From contig CAZTHL010000023.1 of the NCBI GenBank assembly GCA_964613585.1, positions 1 through 47,115 of the forward strand: DNA of 47,115 nt, read 5' to 3'. Numbering within the stretch: the first letter of the stretch is position 1; each line of letters starts with the position of its first letter. The notes under the pieces are model-generated. The model was given only the letters and a program-made list of their open reading frames with translations, was not told where the DNA came from and made no database searches. Source of the stretch: CAZTHL01 sp964613585. Its GTDB lineage: Bacteria > Pseudomonadota > Alphaproteobacteria > DSM-16000 > Inquilinaceae. Shown one piece after another: positions 1-7,396 of the stretch. A program made the translations under genes and the position numbers.

Positions 1-2
1 AC

Positions 3-71
3 CACCTGGTCAACGCCCTCAACGAGCTGTGGTCGCAGTGCCACGCGAACCGCGTATCCGCCGCCGCCTGA
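3..71 (+). CDS. C-terminal end of an unidentified protein (partial)
   Basis: An open frame enters from the left edge and stops at TGA 69-71. Its last 22 residues end in HANRVSAAA. It lies upstream of and in the same direction as bchE, so it could be another photosynthesis gene, but the fragment is too short to assign to any family. The GC-rich stem-loop right after the stop fits the end of a transcription unit. Confidence 0.35.
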   Translation, partial: HLVNALNELWSQCHANRVSAAA

Positions 72-75
72 GCCC

Positions 76-124
76 GCCGCCCGCGCCCGGGCCGTCCTCG
101 TGCGGCCCCCGCGACGCGGGCGGC
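76..124 (+). terminator. GC-rich stem-loop after the first gene
   Basis: A perfect 10-bp inverted repeat has arms 76-85 (GCCGCCCGCG) and 115-124 (CGCGGGCGGC). The 29-nt loop contains a further small palindrome (GCCCGGGC). No T-run follows, so it is not a classical intrinsic terminator. It may only separate the upstream gene from the bchE promoter. Confidence 0.3.
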
Positions 125-138
125 TTGACAAGTGTCAA
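125..138. promoter_or_regulatory. Crp/Fnr-family (FnrL-like) palindrome upstream of bchE
   Basis: TTGACAAGTGTCAA is a 14-bp near-perfect palindrome of the form TTGAC-N4-GTCAA, close to the FNR consensus TTGAT-N4-ATCAA. FnrL sites in front of bchE and other oxygen-regulated genes are known from purple bacteria. It overlaps the first TGT-N12-ACA site by six bases, so the two regulators could compete or cooperate. The bound factor is inferred. Confidence 0.55.
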
Positions 139-150
139 CGAACAGCGACA
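133..150. promoter_or_regulatory. PpsR/CrtJ-type site 1 (TGT-N12-ACA)
   Basis: TGT at 133-135 and ACA at 148-150 are separated by exactly 12 bases, the palindrome recognised by the aerobic photosynthesis repressor PpsR/CrtJ. It lies 57 bases upstream of the bchE start codon and is followed after 7 bp by a second identical-format site. Confidence 0.7.
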
Positions 151-157
151 CTGTCGT

Positions 158-175
158 TGTTAGGATGAATTGACA
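158..175. promoter_or_regulatory. PpsR/CrtJ-type site 2 (TGT-N12-ACA)
   Basis: TGT at 158-160 and ACA at 173-175 again have 12 bases between them. The gap to site 1 is 7 bp (151-157), giving tandem sites 25 bp centre to centre. Close spacing of two sites is the known arrangement for cooperative CrtJ/PpsR binding on bch promoters. Confidence 0.68.
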
Positions 176-206
176 CTCACCAGCACCGGTTCGGGAGACG
201 TCGCTT

Positions 207-1988
207 ATGCGCGTCCTGATGATACAGCCCAACTACCACGCCGGCGGTGCCGAGATCGCGGGCAACTGGCCGCCCGGCTGGGTGGCCTATATCGGCGGCG
301 CGTTGAAGAGCGCGGGCATCACCAATGTCCGCTTCGTCGACGCCATGACCGACTACATCGACGACGACCGGCTGCGCGATCTGATCCGGCGCAACCAGCC
401 CGACGTGGTCATGGCCACGGCGATCACGCCGATGATCTATCAGGCGCAGCGCACGCTGGAGATCGCCAAGGAGGCGGTGCCGGAGGCGACGACGGTGCTG
501 GGCGGCATCCACCCGACCTTCATGTACGGCCAGGTGCTGCACGAGGCGCCCTGGATCGACTACATCGTCCGCGGCGAGGGCGAGGAGATCGTGGTCGAGC
601 TGGTCGAGGCGATTCGCGACGGCACCGACAAGCGTGACCGCCGAAGCATCCGCGGCATCGCCTATCTCGAGGACGGCAAGGTCATCGGCACGCCGGCACG
701 GCCGGTGATCGAGGATCTGGACAGCCTGAGCCCGGACTGGTCGCTGCTCGACTGGAGCAAGTACATCTACGTGCCGCTCGGCGTCCGGGTCGCGGTGCCC
801 AACTTCGCCCGCGGCTGCCCGTTCACCTGCCGCTTCTGCTCGCAGTGGAAGTTCTGGCGCAAGTACCGGGTGCGCGATCCGAAGAAGTTCGTCGACGAGG
901 TCGAGCAGCTGGTGCGTGAGCACAAGGTCGGCTTCTTCATTCTGGCCGACGAGGAGCCGACGCTCCACCGCAAGAAGTTCATCGCCCTGTGCGAGGAGAT
1001 GGAGGCGCGGCAGCTGCCGGTGCATTGGGGCATCAACACCCGGGTCACCGACATCCTGCGCGACCGCGACCTGCTGCCCTTGTTCCGGCGCGCCGGCCTG
1101 GTGCACGTCTCGCTCGGCACCGAGGCCGCGGCGCAGATGAACCTTGACCGCTTCCGCAAGCAGACGACGATCGAGCAGAACAAGCTTGCCATCAAGCTGC
1201 TGCGCGACCACGGCATCGTCGCCGAGGCTCAGTTCATCATGGGCCTGGAGAGCGAGACGCCGGAGACCATCGAGGAAACCTACCGGCTGGCCCAGGACTG
1301 GAAGCCGGACATGGCCAACTGGAACATGTACACGCCGTGGCCGTTCGCCGAGCTGTTCGAGGAGCTGGGCGACCGCGTGGAGGTGCGCGACTACGCCAAG
1401 TACAATTTCGTCACCCCGATCGTGCAGCCCGATCTGATGACGCGCGAGCAGGTGCTGAAGGGCGTTCTCAAGAACTACGCGCGCTTCTACATGCGCAAGA
1501 CCTTCTTCGAGTACCCGTGGATCAAGGACAAGTTCCGGCGCCGGTACATGCTTGGCTGCCTCAAGGCGTTCGCCAAGACCACCGCGACCAAGAAGTTCTA
1601 TGACCTGAACCGGGTCAAGATGAACGGCGTGTCGACCGAGGTCGATCTCGGCTTCGACGAGAGCCGGATTCTCGACCGGCAGGAGATCGAGCGGCTCAAG
1701 CGGGAGCGGCCCGAGCTGGCGGCCGACATCGACTTCATGGGCACGGCGGCGGCACGAGAGGCGCTGGCCGAGGCCGAGGCGGGCGGCCCGCGCACGATCA
1801 TGGCCTGCGGCGCGCCCAAGGAGCTGGTCGATCCGGACGAGTTGAAGGATCGGTCGGCCGCGGCCGGCGCCGGGACCCCGGTCACCGCCTGCGGCGCGCC
1901 GAACGATCTTGTTCATCCGGACGATGAGGAGGCAGCCTCGGCCGGCCGTGAGCGCGCCCGGCGCGAGGAGCTCGCCGCCGCCGAATAG
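207..1988 (+). CDS. bchE: Anaerobic Mg-protoporphyrin IX monomethyl ester oxidative cyclase BchE
   Basis: This is the oxygen-independent cyclase that forms the isocyclic ring E of bacteriochlorophyll, a cobalamin-binding radical-SAM enzyme. The N-terminus (MRVLMIQPNYHAGGAEIAG) is typical of the B12-binding half. The radical-SAM motif CxxxCxxC is Cys204, Cys208 and Cys211, in the BchE-specific context GCPFTCRFCSQWKFW. Other family signatures are FFILADEEPT and HVSLGTEAAAQ. At 593 residues it is somewhat longer than I expect for the family. The extra C-terminal tail (from about residue 530) holds two copies of a short motif, ACGAPKELVDPDE at Cys534 and ACGAPNDLVHPDD at Cys562. GGGAG at 193-197 sits 9 bases before the ATG. 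bchJ follows 18 bp downstream. The tandem PpsR-type sites and the Fnr-type site upstream imply repression by oxygen. Confidence 0.96.
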   Translation: MRVLMIQPNYHAGGAEIAGNWPPGWVAYIGGALKSAGITNVRFVDAMTDYIDDDRLRDLIRRNQPDVVMATAITPMIYQAQRTLEIAKEAVPEATTVLGGIHPTFMYGQVLHEAPWIDYIVRGEGEEIVVELVEAIRDGTDKRDRRSIRGIAYLEDGKVIGTPARPVIEDLDSLSPDWSLLDWSKYIYVPLGVRVAVPNFARGCPFTCRFCSQWKFWRKYRVRDPKKFVDEVEQLVREHKVGFFILADEEPTLHRKKFIALCEEMEARQLPVHWGINTRVTDILRDRDLLPLFRRAGLVHVSLGTEAAAQMNLDRFRKQTTIEQNKLAIKLLRDHGIVAEAQFIMGLESETPETIEETYRLAQDWKPDMANWNMYTPWPFAELFEELGDRVEVRDYAKYNFVTPIVQPDLMTREQVLKGVLKNYARFYMRKTFFEYPWIKDKFRRRYMLGCLKAFAKTTATKKFYDLNRVKMNGVSTEVDLGFDESRILDRQEIERLKRERPELAADIDFMGTAAAREALAEAEAGGPRTIMACGAPKELVDPDELKDRSAAAGAGTPVTACGAPNDLVHPDDEEAASAGRERARREELAAAE

Positions 1989-2006
1989 TGGGCTTCCTTG
2001 AGCGTC

Positions 2007-2660
2007 ATGAGCAAGGCGGCGCGCGCGGCGGACGACGCGGCGCCGCCGCCGGCGCGGGTCGGGCCCAACGCCATCATCAAGGTGGCCGACGTCCTGATCG
2101 AGCAGCTCGGGCCTGAGATGACGGCCGGGCTGTTCGAGACGGCCGGGATCGAGCGGCATATCGAGACCCCGCCCGAGCACATGGTCGACGAGGCCGAGGT
2201 CACCCGGCTGCACCGCATGCTGCGGCGCGAGCTGGGCGTGCCGCTGGCCCGCGCGGTGTCGCGGGAGGCCGGGCGCCGCACCGGCGACTACCTGCTGGCC
2301 CGACGGATTCCGCGGCCGGCGCAGGCGGTGCTCAAGCTGCTGCCGCCGGCGCTGTCGAGCCGGCTGCTGCTCATGGCGATCGAGCGCAACGCCTGGACCT
2401 TCGTCGGCAGCGGCAGCTTCTACGGCCTGTTCGAGGAGGATCTGCTCCTCACGGTCACCCGCTGCCCGATCTGCCGCGGCGCGTCGGAGGGCAGGCCCGT
2501 CTGCGACTACCTCACCGGCACCTTCGAGCGGCTGTTCAGCGTCCTGGTGCATCGCGACACCGTGGTCACCGAGATCGCCTGCGAGGCCACCGGCGGCTAC
2601 GGCTGCCGCTTCCGGGTCACCTGGGGATCGGCGACGGATCCCGCGACAGCGAAGCGGTGA
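2007..2660 (+). CDS. bchJ: BchJ, 4-vinyl reductase-like (V4R domain) protein
   Basis: The protein has 217 residues and matches BchJ, a V4R-domain protein long annotated as bacteriochlorophyll 4-vinyl reductase. Later work gives the main 8-vinyl reductase role to other enzymes and suggests BchJ handles porphyrin substrates. The second half carries the V4R region with conserved cysteines: RCPICRG, a Cys before DYLTGTFERLF, and CEATGGYGC. It follows bchE by 18 bp on the same strand, the arrangement known in purple bacteria, so the two are probably cotranscribed. The ATG at 2007 is chosen. A TTG at 1998 in the same frame is an alternative, and neither has a strong Shine-Dalgarno. Confidence 0.9.
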   Translation: MSKAARAADDAAPPPARVGPNAIIKVADVLIEQLGPEMTAGLFETAGIERHIETPPEHMVDEAEVTRLHRMLRRELGVPLARAVSREAGRRTGDYLLARRIPRPAQAVLKLLPPALSSRLLLMAIERNAWTFVGSGSFYGLFEEDLLLTVTRCPICRGASEGRPVCDYLTGTFERLFSVLVHRDTVVTEIACEATGGYGCRFRVTWGSATDPATAKR

Positions 2661-2720
2661 CGGGCGGAGCGGGAAGGCCGGCCACGGACGGCATGGCTGC
2701 GCCCGAGGCCTCCTTGACGC

Positions 2721-3371
2721 TAAGCCCGCTGCGAGCTGTGCGGCGTTCAAGGTCCCGCTTTGCCCATGGGCAAGCATGGTTCCCAAGCGGCGCAGGGTCT
2801 CCACTGGCCCCCGCGGCCCGAGCTGCGGGATGTCGCGCTCCAGATTGGTGTGGATGAAGCTCTGGCGCCAGTTCGCGCGCGCATGATCGGTGTCGGCCAG
2901 GACGCTGTCGGAGAAGCCACCGCGGGTCCGAAGCGTGCAGCGCGCGGCGCCACCGACCTCGAGGACATTGAACGGCGCCAGCTTGACACAGGCGATGCGG
3001 CCGGCCGGGGTCTCGCCGGACGGCTTCAGCAAGTCGATCGAGGCCGGGCCCAAGAGCAGGAATCGCCCGGCCCGCAGGCCGCGACGGCGCCCTCGGTCGA
3101 TCAGCCCGCGCAAGGTCTGGAACAGCTCCGGCAGGCGCTGGACCTGGTCCAGGATGACCAGCCTGTCCTCGTGGCCGGAGAGGTAGAAGGCGGCGTCGGC
3201 CAGCTTGTCCCGGTCCGCTGCGTCCTCGAGAGCAAGATGGACGCCGGCTCGCCCGTCAGCGCTGTGATGGGCGGCGATCCGGCCGGCCAGCGTGGTCTTG
3301 CCGACCTGGGGCGGGCCGAGCAGGGCGACGGCCGGGAACCGGCTCAGCCGGGCGCTAAGGAACTCGGCCTT
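2721..3371 (-). pseudogene. Truncated AAA/DUF4143-type ATPase
   Basis: On the minus strand the frame shows the N-terminal half of an AAA_14/DUF4143 ATPase, a family often found with accessory and toxin-antitoxin genes. Walker A is ALLGPPQVGKTT. The Walker B region is LVILDQVQRLPELF, where the usual Asp-Glu has become Asp-Gln. It is followed by LAPFNVLEVG and the WRQSFIHTNLERDIPQLG segment that opens DUF4143. After AHGQSGTLNAAQLA the homology jumps to another frame (LSVKEASG) near 2715-2725 and is lost, so most of the C-terminal domain is missing. No ATG lies near the expected N-terminus. A GTG at 3449 with GAGGAA in front would add about 26 unrelated residues. I read it as a remnant inserted downstream of bchJ. 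Confidence 0.75.
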
Positions 3372-3925
3372 GCAAGCCACCCCGGGAGTCCGCAAGATCT
3401 TGTAAAGTTCTCTTGGGGCCTGCACAAGGCGCGCCTTATCCGTGGGCACGGGGATTTCCTCAGCTTCAGCGCGCCACTCCGCCGTGCCCACCGTGGGCAC
3501 CGACGCACGGGCCGGCACACGCGCGGCGGGCACGACTCCCTGCCGTGCGCGGGCACGGTGACGGTCCGTGCCGGCGAAACTCCATGCATGACGATTTGGG
3601 CGTTGTTTGCGGTGTGCGGCGGCGGGTCTTCGGCCCGTGCGGACGCTGCTGGGTTTCACGTCGCGCCACAGCGCCTGCCATGTGTCTCGGAGTCGGCGCG
3701 GTCTTGCCGGCCAAGGGGTAGCGTCGCTGACATGCGCTGATGAGGGATCGGCTCGCGGCCGTCATTCCCCCGGCATGGATCGGTGCTGGTCGTGTCGTCG
3801 ACAGGGCGGCAGGCAGCGGAGCACCAAGTCCGTTCGGAGGTAGGGATGACCGTCGAGACCAGGCACCGCTTCACCGAACGGTACCCTTAGCCGGGCTCCG
3901 TCACGACTCGGCGCGCCGATCGCCT
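3372..3925. other. Intergenic stretch without a recognisable gene
   Basis: Short open frames on both strands show no family signature. The minus-strand frame of the truncated ATPase stays open to 3659, but the added sequence looks unconstrained. The stretch probably holds remnants of the same insertion. The toxin-antitoxin promoter begins at its right end. Confidence 0.5.
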
Positions 3926-3954
3926 AGTGCAATGCACTTCCGGACATGCATTGC
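3926..3954 (+). promoter_or_regulatory. Nested inverted repeats, probable operator of the toxin-antitoxin pair
   Basis: AGTGCAATGCACT (3926-3938) is a perfect palindrome around a central A. Its inner part GCAATGCA (3929-3936) pairs again with TGCATTGC at 3947-3954 across 10 bases. The local A+T content is higher than around it, and TGCTATAGAG just after could act as a -10 element. Auto-repression through such repeats is usual for AbrB-type antitoxins. Assignment is by position and symmetry. Confidence 0.5.
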
Positions 3955-4025
3955 TATAGAGCTCATTGCCTTGCGTATGGGCCACCGCGGTGCCATCGTG
4001 AAAGACGAAGGAGAGACCGACGCTC

Positions 4026-4271
4026 ATGCACCGTTCGACCGTCACCGCCAAAGGGCAGACGACCCTGCCGCGGGCCGTCCGCGACGCGCTCGGCGTCTCG
4101 GCGGGCGACCGCATCCGCTACGTCATCGATGGCCGCGAGGTCCGGGTCGTGAAGGCCGAGCCGGTCTCGCGGCTGGCAGGCCTTCTGCGGCGCGACGGGC
4201 CCGCCGTGCCGCTCGATGAGATGGACGCGGCGGTGGCCGCGGAGGCGAGCGCGCGGCTGAAGCGATCATGA
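4026..4271 (+). CDS. AbrB/MazE/SpoVT-family antitoxin
   Basis: The 81-residue protein has the swapped-hairpin AbrB DNA-binding fold at its N-terminus (STVTAKGQTTLPRAVRDALG, then GDRIRYVIDGREVRVVKAE). Its C-terminal half (PAVPLDEMDAAVAAEAS) is the part that usually wraps the toxin. AAGGAG at 4008-4013 precedes the ATG by 12 bases. The stop overlaps the toxin start by 4 bp (ATGA), indicating translational coupling. It should neutralise the PIN toxin and repress the operon from the operator at 3926-3954. Confidence 0.9.
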   Translation: MHRSTVTAKGQTTLPRAVRDALGVSAGDRIRYVIDGREVRVVKAEPVSRLAGLLRRDGPAVPLDEMDAAVAAEASARLKRS

Positions 4272-4675
4272 TCGGGCTCGACACGAATGTGCTCGTCCGA
4301 TTCCTGGTCCAGGACGAACCGGTTCAGGCGCGCGCCGCTGCCGAGATCATGGGCGGCTTGACCGAGGCGTCGCCCGGCTTCATCAGCCGGGAGGTGCTGC
4401 TGGAGGTGTTCCGGGTGCTCCGCGCAGCCTACGGATTAGACCGTGAGACGCTGTGTGACGCGGTGGAAGGCCTGGCGACATCCATCGAGATCGTCGTTGA
4501 GGATGCCGGGGACGCGCTCGCGGCAGCGGCCATCGCCCGTGCGGGAGAGGCCGATTTCGCCGATGCGATGATCGTCGCGGCGGCGCGGCGGGCCGGGTGC
4601 GAGGCCTTGGTCACCTTCGACCGGAAGGCGGCGCGGCTTGACGGCGCGCGCCTCGCGGTCGAGGCCCGCGCGTGA
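4268..4675 (+). CDS. PIN-domain toxin ribonuclease (VapC-like)
   Basis: The 135-residue protein is a PIN-domain toxin expected to cut RNA with Mg2+. Acidic residues of the active site are visible: Asp5 (GLDTNVLVRFL), Glu42 or Glu46, Asp99 (ADFADAMI, with Asp96 near) and Asp118 (LVTFDRKAARL). It starts inside the last codons of the antitoxin gene. All key residues are present, so the pair looks functional, unlike its neighbours. A 30-bp tandem duplication begins in the last codons and includes the stop. Confidence 0.9.
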   Translation: MIGLDTNVLVRFLVQDEPVQARAAAEIMGGLTEASPGFISREVLLEVFRVLRAAYGLDRETLCDAVEGLATSIEIVVEDAGDALAAAAIARAGEADFADAMIVAAARRAGCEALVTFDRKAARLDGARLAVEARA

Positions 4676-4714
4676 CCGCGGAACGCGGTCGAGGCCCGCG
4701 CGTGACCGCGGAAC
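4655..4714 (+). repeat. 30-bp perfect tandem duplication across the vapC stop codon
   Basis: Bases 4655-4684 are repeated exactly at 4685-4714. Each copy begins GCGGTCGAGG and ends GACCGCGGAAC, and each contains the TGA. Because 30 is a multiple of three, the second TGA is in the same frame as the first. Perfect identity suggests a recent slippage or duplication event. Confidence 0.95.
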
Positions 4715-4943
4715 AAGGTCACACAGGAGGCGGAAGGCCATGGGACGCTCCATCGCCGAGCGTGGCGGTGATGAGGTCGCTGGGACGAGGTGTACCGGTC
4801 CGGATGCCGCCGAGCCGATGCGATGAGACTTCGGCCCGGCTGGGGGCGCGCCGGCCCTGCGCCGCCCAGGCGCGCCGTCGCTGCGGAAGGACGGACGGAC
4901 TCCGCCCGCTGACACAAGGCCGGCCCGCATCGAGGCCGCCGAG

Positions 4944-5207
4944 GTGCGCCTGCGCGACGAGGTGGACTTAACCGCGCTGCGCCGGGCCCTGCCGTTCACC
5001 CGGTTCACGCTCGCCGCCCCGCTGGGCGTCAATCAGGCGGAGATCTCCAGGATCGAGCACCGTGCCGACGTCTTCGTCAGGACCGTGCGCCGGTTCGTTC
5101 AACCGATGGGTGGCGATCCGGAGATCCGCGCCGTCTTCCCTGACCGCGCTGGGACCATCGCGACCGTCTCGTTCCCGACCGAGCGGGCGACACCGGCGGA
5201 AGGCTGA
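4944..5207 (+). CDS. XRE-family antitoxin-like protein (HigA type), probably an orphan or remnant
   Basis: The frame encodes a small helix-turn-helix protein like those that follow RelE/HigB toxins: LRRALPFTRFTLAAPLGVNQAEISRIEHR, then VRTVRRFVQPMGGDPEIRAVFPD. Family-like sequence continues upstream of the GTG at 4944 in the same frame (ARIEAAEVRLRDEVDL), but no good start codon or ribosome site is visible there. No toxin gene is recognisable before it. Several helix positions depart from the family, for example FTRFTLAAPLG where TQEELAERLG is usual. It may be decaying. Confidence 0.6.
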   Translation: MRLRDEVDLTALRRALPFTRFTLAAPLGVNQAEISRIEHRADVFVRTVRRFVQPMGGDPEIRAVFPDRAGTIATVSFPTERATPAEG

Positions 5208-5752
5208 TCCGGTCGCCGCGGCAGCCGCGCCGGCCGTGGGTCGCGTTCGTGACGCCAGCCCGCGGCTCGTCTTCGACGGCAGCTCAGGTTCGGTGGCAAC
5301 TCTGGGCAGAGCTCAGCGAAGCCGGCTTCACGTTGCGGACAATGTCCTGCGTTCAGGGCGTGTTAAGGTCTCAAGTCCTACTTTGCCCCCGATTTCGCGA
5401 TGGATCCTACACGGTGCAGGAACGGAGGCGGTAGGGGCATGGTCCGGCTTAACATCGGGGAGACGGCGCCGCGGATCGGCGGATTGGCGCGCGCGGCCTC
5501 GGCCTGCGGGCCTATCGCGGGTCCGGCTCGGCGACCGGCCGCCCGCGCCGCGCCGGCTCCTCCCGTCGGGCCCCTACGGAACCCGACTTTTCACGACCAA
5601 AGCCGGCCCCCTGGCGGCCGGTTCGGTGTCTTGGCCGCCGCCCGAGCTCTCACCCCCACGCCTCATCGGCTCGGCCCGGGCGCGCGCGGCAACCCGGCGC
5701 CGCCCGGGCGCGCCGTGGCTCACCAATGACGGACATGCCTGGGGAGCGGGCA
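5208..5752. other. Intergenic stretch of 545 bp without a recognisable gene
   Basis: Open frames here have no family signature. The left part is slightly richer in A+T (around 5335-5410) and could contain an old promoter. Nothing more can be supported. Confidence 0.5.
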
Positions 5753-7291
5753 TCAGCCCACCTCGAAGCGCACGCCCTGGGCCAGCGGCAGCTCGCTCGA
5801 GACGTTCACGGTCTGGGTCTGCCGGCGCATATAGGCCTTCCAGGCGTCGGAGCCGCATTCGCGGCCGCCGCCGGTGTCCTTCTCGCCGCCGAAGGCGCCG
5901 CCGATCTCCGCCCCGCTGGGGCCGATGTTCACGTTGGCGATGCCGCAGTCGCTGCCGGCCACCGACAGGAACCGCTCGGCCTCGCGCAGGTCGTTGGTGA
6001 AGATCGACGAGGAAAGGCCCTGGGGCACCCCGTTGTGCCAGGCCAGCGCCTGATCGAGATCGTGGTAGCGCAGCACGTAGAGGATCGGCGCGAAGGTCTC
6101 CTGGCGTACGACGCTGCCCTGGCCGGCCATCTCGACGATCGCCGGGCGCACGTAGCAGCCGCCCGCCGGCACCCCGTCGAGCTGCCGCTCGCCGCCGTAG
6201 ACGACTCCCTGCTGGCACTCCGCGGCGGCGATGGTGTTCTGCATGACCTCGAAGGCGTGCTCGTCGATGAGCGGGCCGACCTGCGTCTCCTCGGCCATGG
6301 GGTCGCCGACCCGGAGCGTCTGGTAGGCGCGCTTCAGCGAGCGGACCAGCTTGTCGTGGATCGAGTCGTGGACGATCAGCCGGCGTAGGCTGGTGCAGCG
6401 CTGGCCGGCCGTGCCGACGGCGCTGAACACGATCGCCTTGAGCGCCAGGTCGAGGTCGGCCGACGGTGCCACGATCATGGCGTTGTTGCCGCCGAGCTCG
6501 AGCAGCACGCGGCCGAGCCGGCCGGCCACCCGTGGCGCCAGCGCCCGCCCCATCGGGGTGCCGCCGGTGGCGCTGAGGAGCGCGACCCGCGGATCGTCGG
6601 CGAACTGCTCGGCCGCGGCGCGCCCGCCCGGCAGCACCTGAACCAGCCCGTCCGGCACCGGGCCGAAGCTGGCGATCGCGCGGTCGAGCAGACCGCGGCA
6701 GGCGAGCGCGGTGAGCGGCGTGCGCTCCGAGGGTTTCCACAGCACCGGGTCGCCGCAGACCAGCGCCAGCGCCGCGTTCCAGCTCCACACCGCGACCGGG
6801 AAGTTGAAGGCGGTGATGACGGCCACGGGCCCGAGCGGGTGCCAGGTCTCGGCCAGCCGGTGGCCGGGCCGCTCCGAGGCGATGGTCAGGCCGTGCAGCT
6901 GGCGCGACAGCCCGACCGCGAGGTCGCAGATGTCGATCATCTCCTGCACCTCGCCGCGCGCCTCGGCCAGGATCTTGCCGGACTCAAGCGTGACCAGCCG
7001 GGCCAGCCCCTCCTTGTGGGCGCGCAGCTGCTCGCCGAGCCGCCGGACCAACTCGCCCCGGCGCGGCGCCGGGACCAGCCGCCACGCGTGGAACGCCTCG
7101 GCGGCGTCGGCGACGGCGGCGTCCAGACGCGCGGTCGAGGCGTCGCCGACCCGGGCGATGACGGCGCCGTCGATGGGCGAGCGGATGTCCCGGGGTTCGT
7201 CCGCGATGGTCCGGCTCGGATCCCGCCGCCCCTCGATGTCCGGAGCGGCCGGATCGAGGCCGACCGCCTGAAGGATCGCCGTGGCATCCAT
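5753..7291 (-). CDS. ALDH7-type semialdehyde dehydrogenase (L-piperidine-6-carboxylate dehydrogenase-like)
   Basis: The 512-residue NAD(P)+-dependent aldehyde dehydrogenase resembles ALDH7/AmaB enzymes, which oxidise alpha-aminoadipic semialdehyde in lysine breakdown. Visible landmarks are the cofactor-binding ITAFNFPVAVWSWN and LWKPSERTP (Lys186), the general base Glu265 in LLELGGNNAM, and the nucleophile Cys299 in GQRCTSLRR. The C-terminal sequence GAEIGGAFGGEKDTGGGRECGSD is characteristic of the ALDH7 branch. No other lysine-catabolic gene is near, so the substrate is inferred from the subfamily. It is divergent from the SMP-30 gene across about 105 bp, and a shared promoter region is likely. 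Confidence 0.88.
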   Translation of the reverse strand: MDATAILQAVGLDPAAPDIEGRRDPSRTIADEPRDIRSPIDGAVIARVGDASTARLDAAVADAAEAFHAWRLVPAPRRGELVRRLGEQLRAHKEGLARLVTLESGKILAEARGEVQEMIDICDLAVGLSRQLHGLTIASERPGHRLAETWHPLGPVAVITAFNFPVAVWSWNAALALVCGDPVLWKPSERTPLTALACRGLLDRAIASFGPVPDGLVQVLPGGRAAAEQFADDPRVALLSATGGTPMGRALAPRVAGRLGRVLLELGGNNAMIVAPSADLDLALKAIVFSAVGTAGQRCTSLRRLIVHDSIHDKLVRSLKRAYQTLRVGDPMAEETQVGPLIDEHAFEVMQNTIAAAECQQGVVYGGERQLDGVPAGGCYVRPAIVEMAGQGSVVRQETFAPILYVLRYHDLDQALAWHNGVPQGLSSSIFTNDLREAERFLSVAGSDCGIANVNIGPSGAEIGGAFGGEKDTGGGRECGSDAWKAYMRRQTQTVNVSSELPLAQGVRFEVG

Positions 7292-7396
7292 CCTTTTTCC
7301 CTCCCGGCCGAAACGCCGCGTCCCGGCAAACCCGTCGCCAGGGCCGATTATGGCGCGCTATGCTGATGCCAAGCAAAGAGGGAAGGGGAGGCGACG

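Noticed and set aside
177..3659. A 1160-codon open frame on the minus strand
   Set aside because: It is mostly the antisense of bchE and bchJ and is open only because of high GC content. Only the part at 2721-3371 shows a real protein family.
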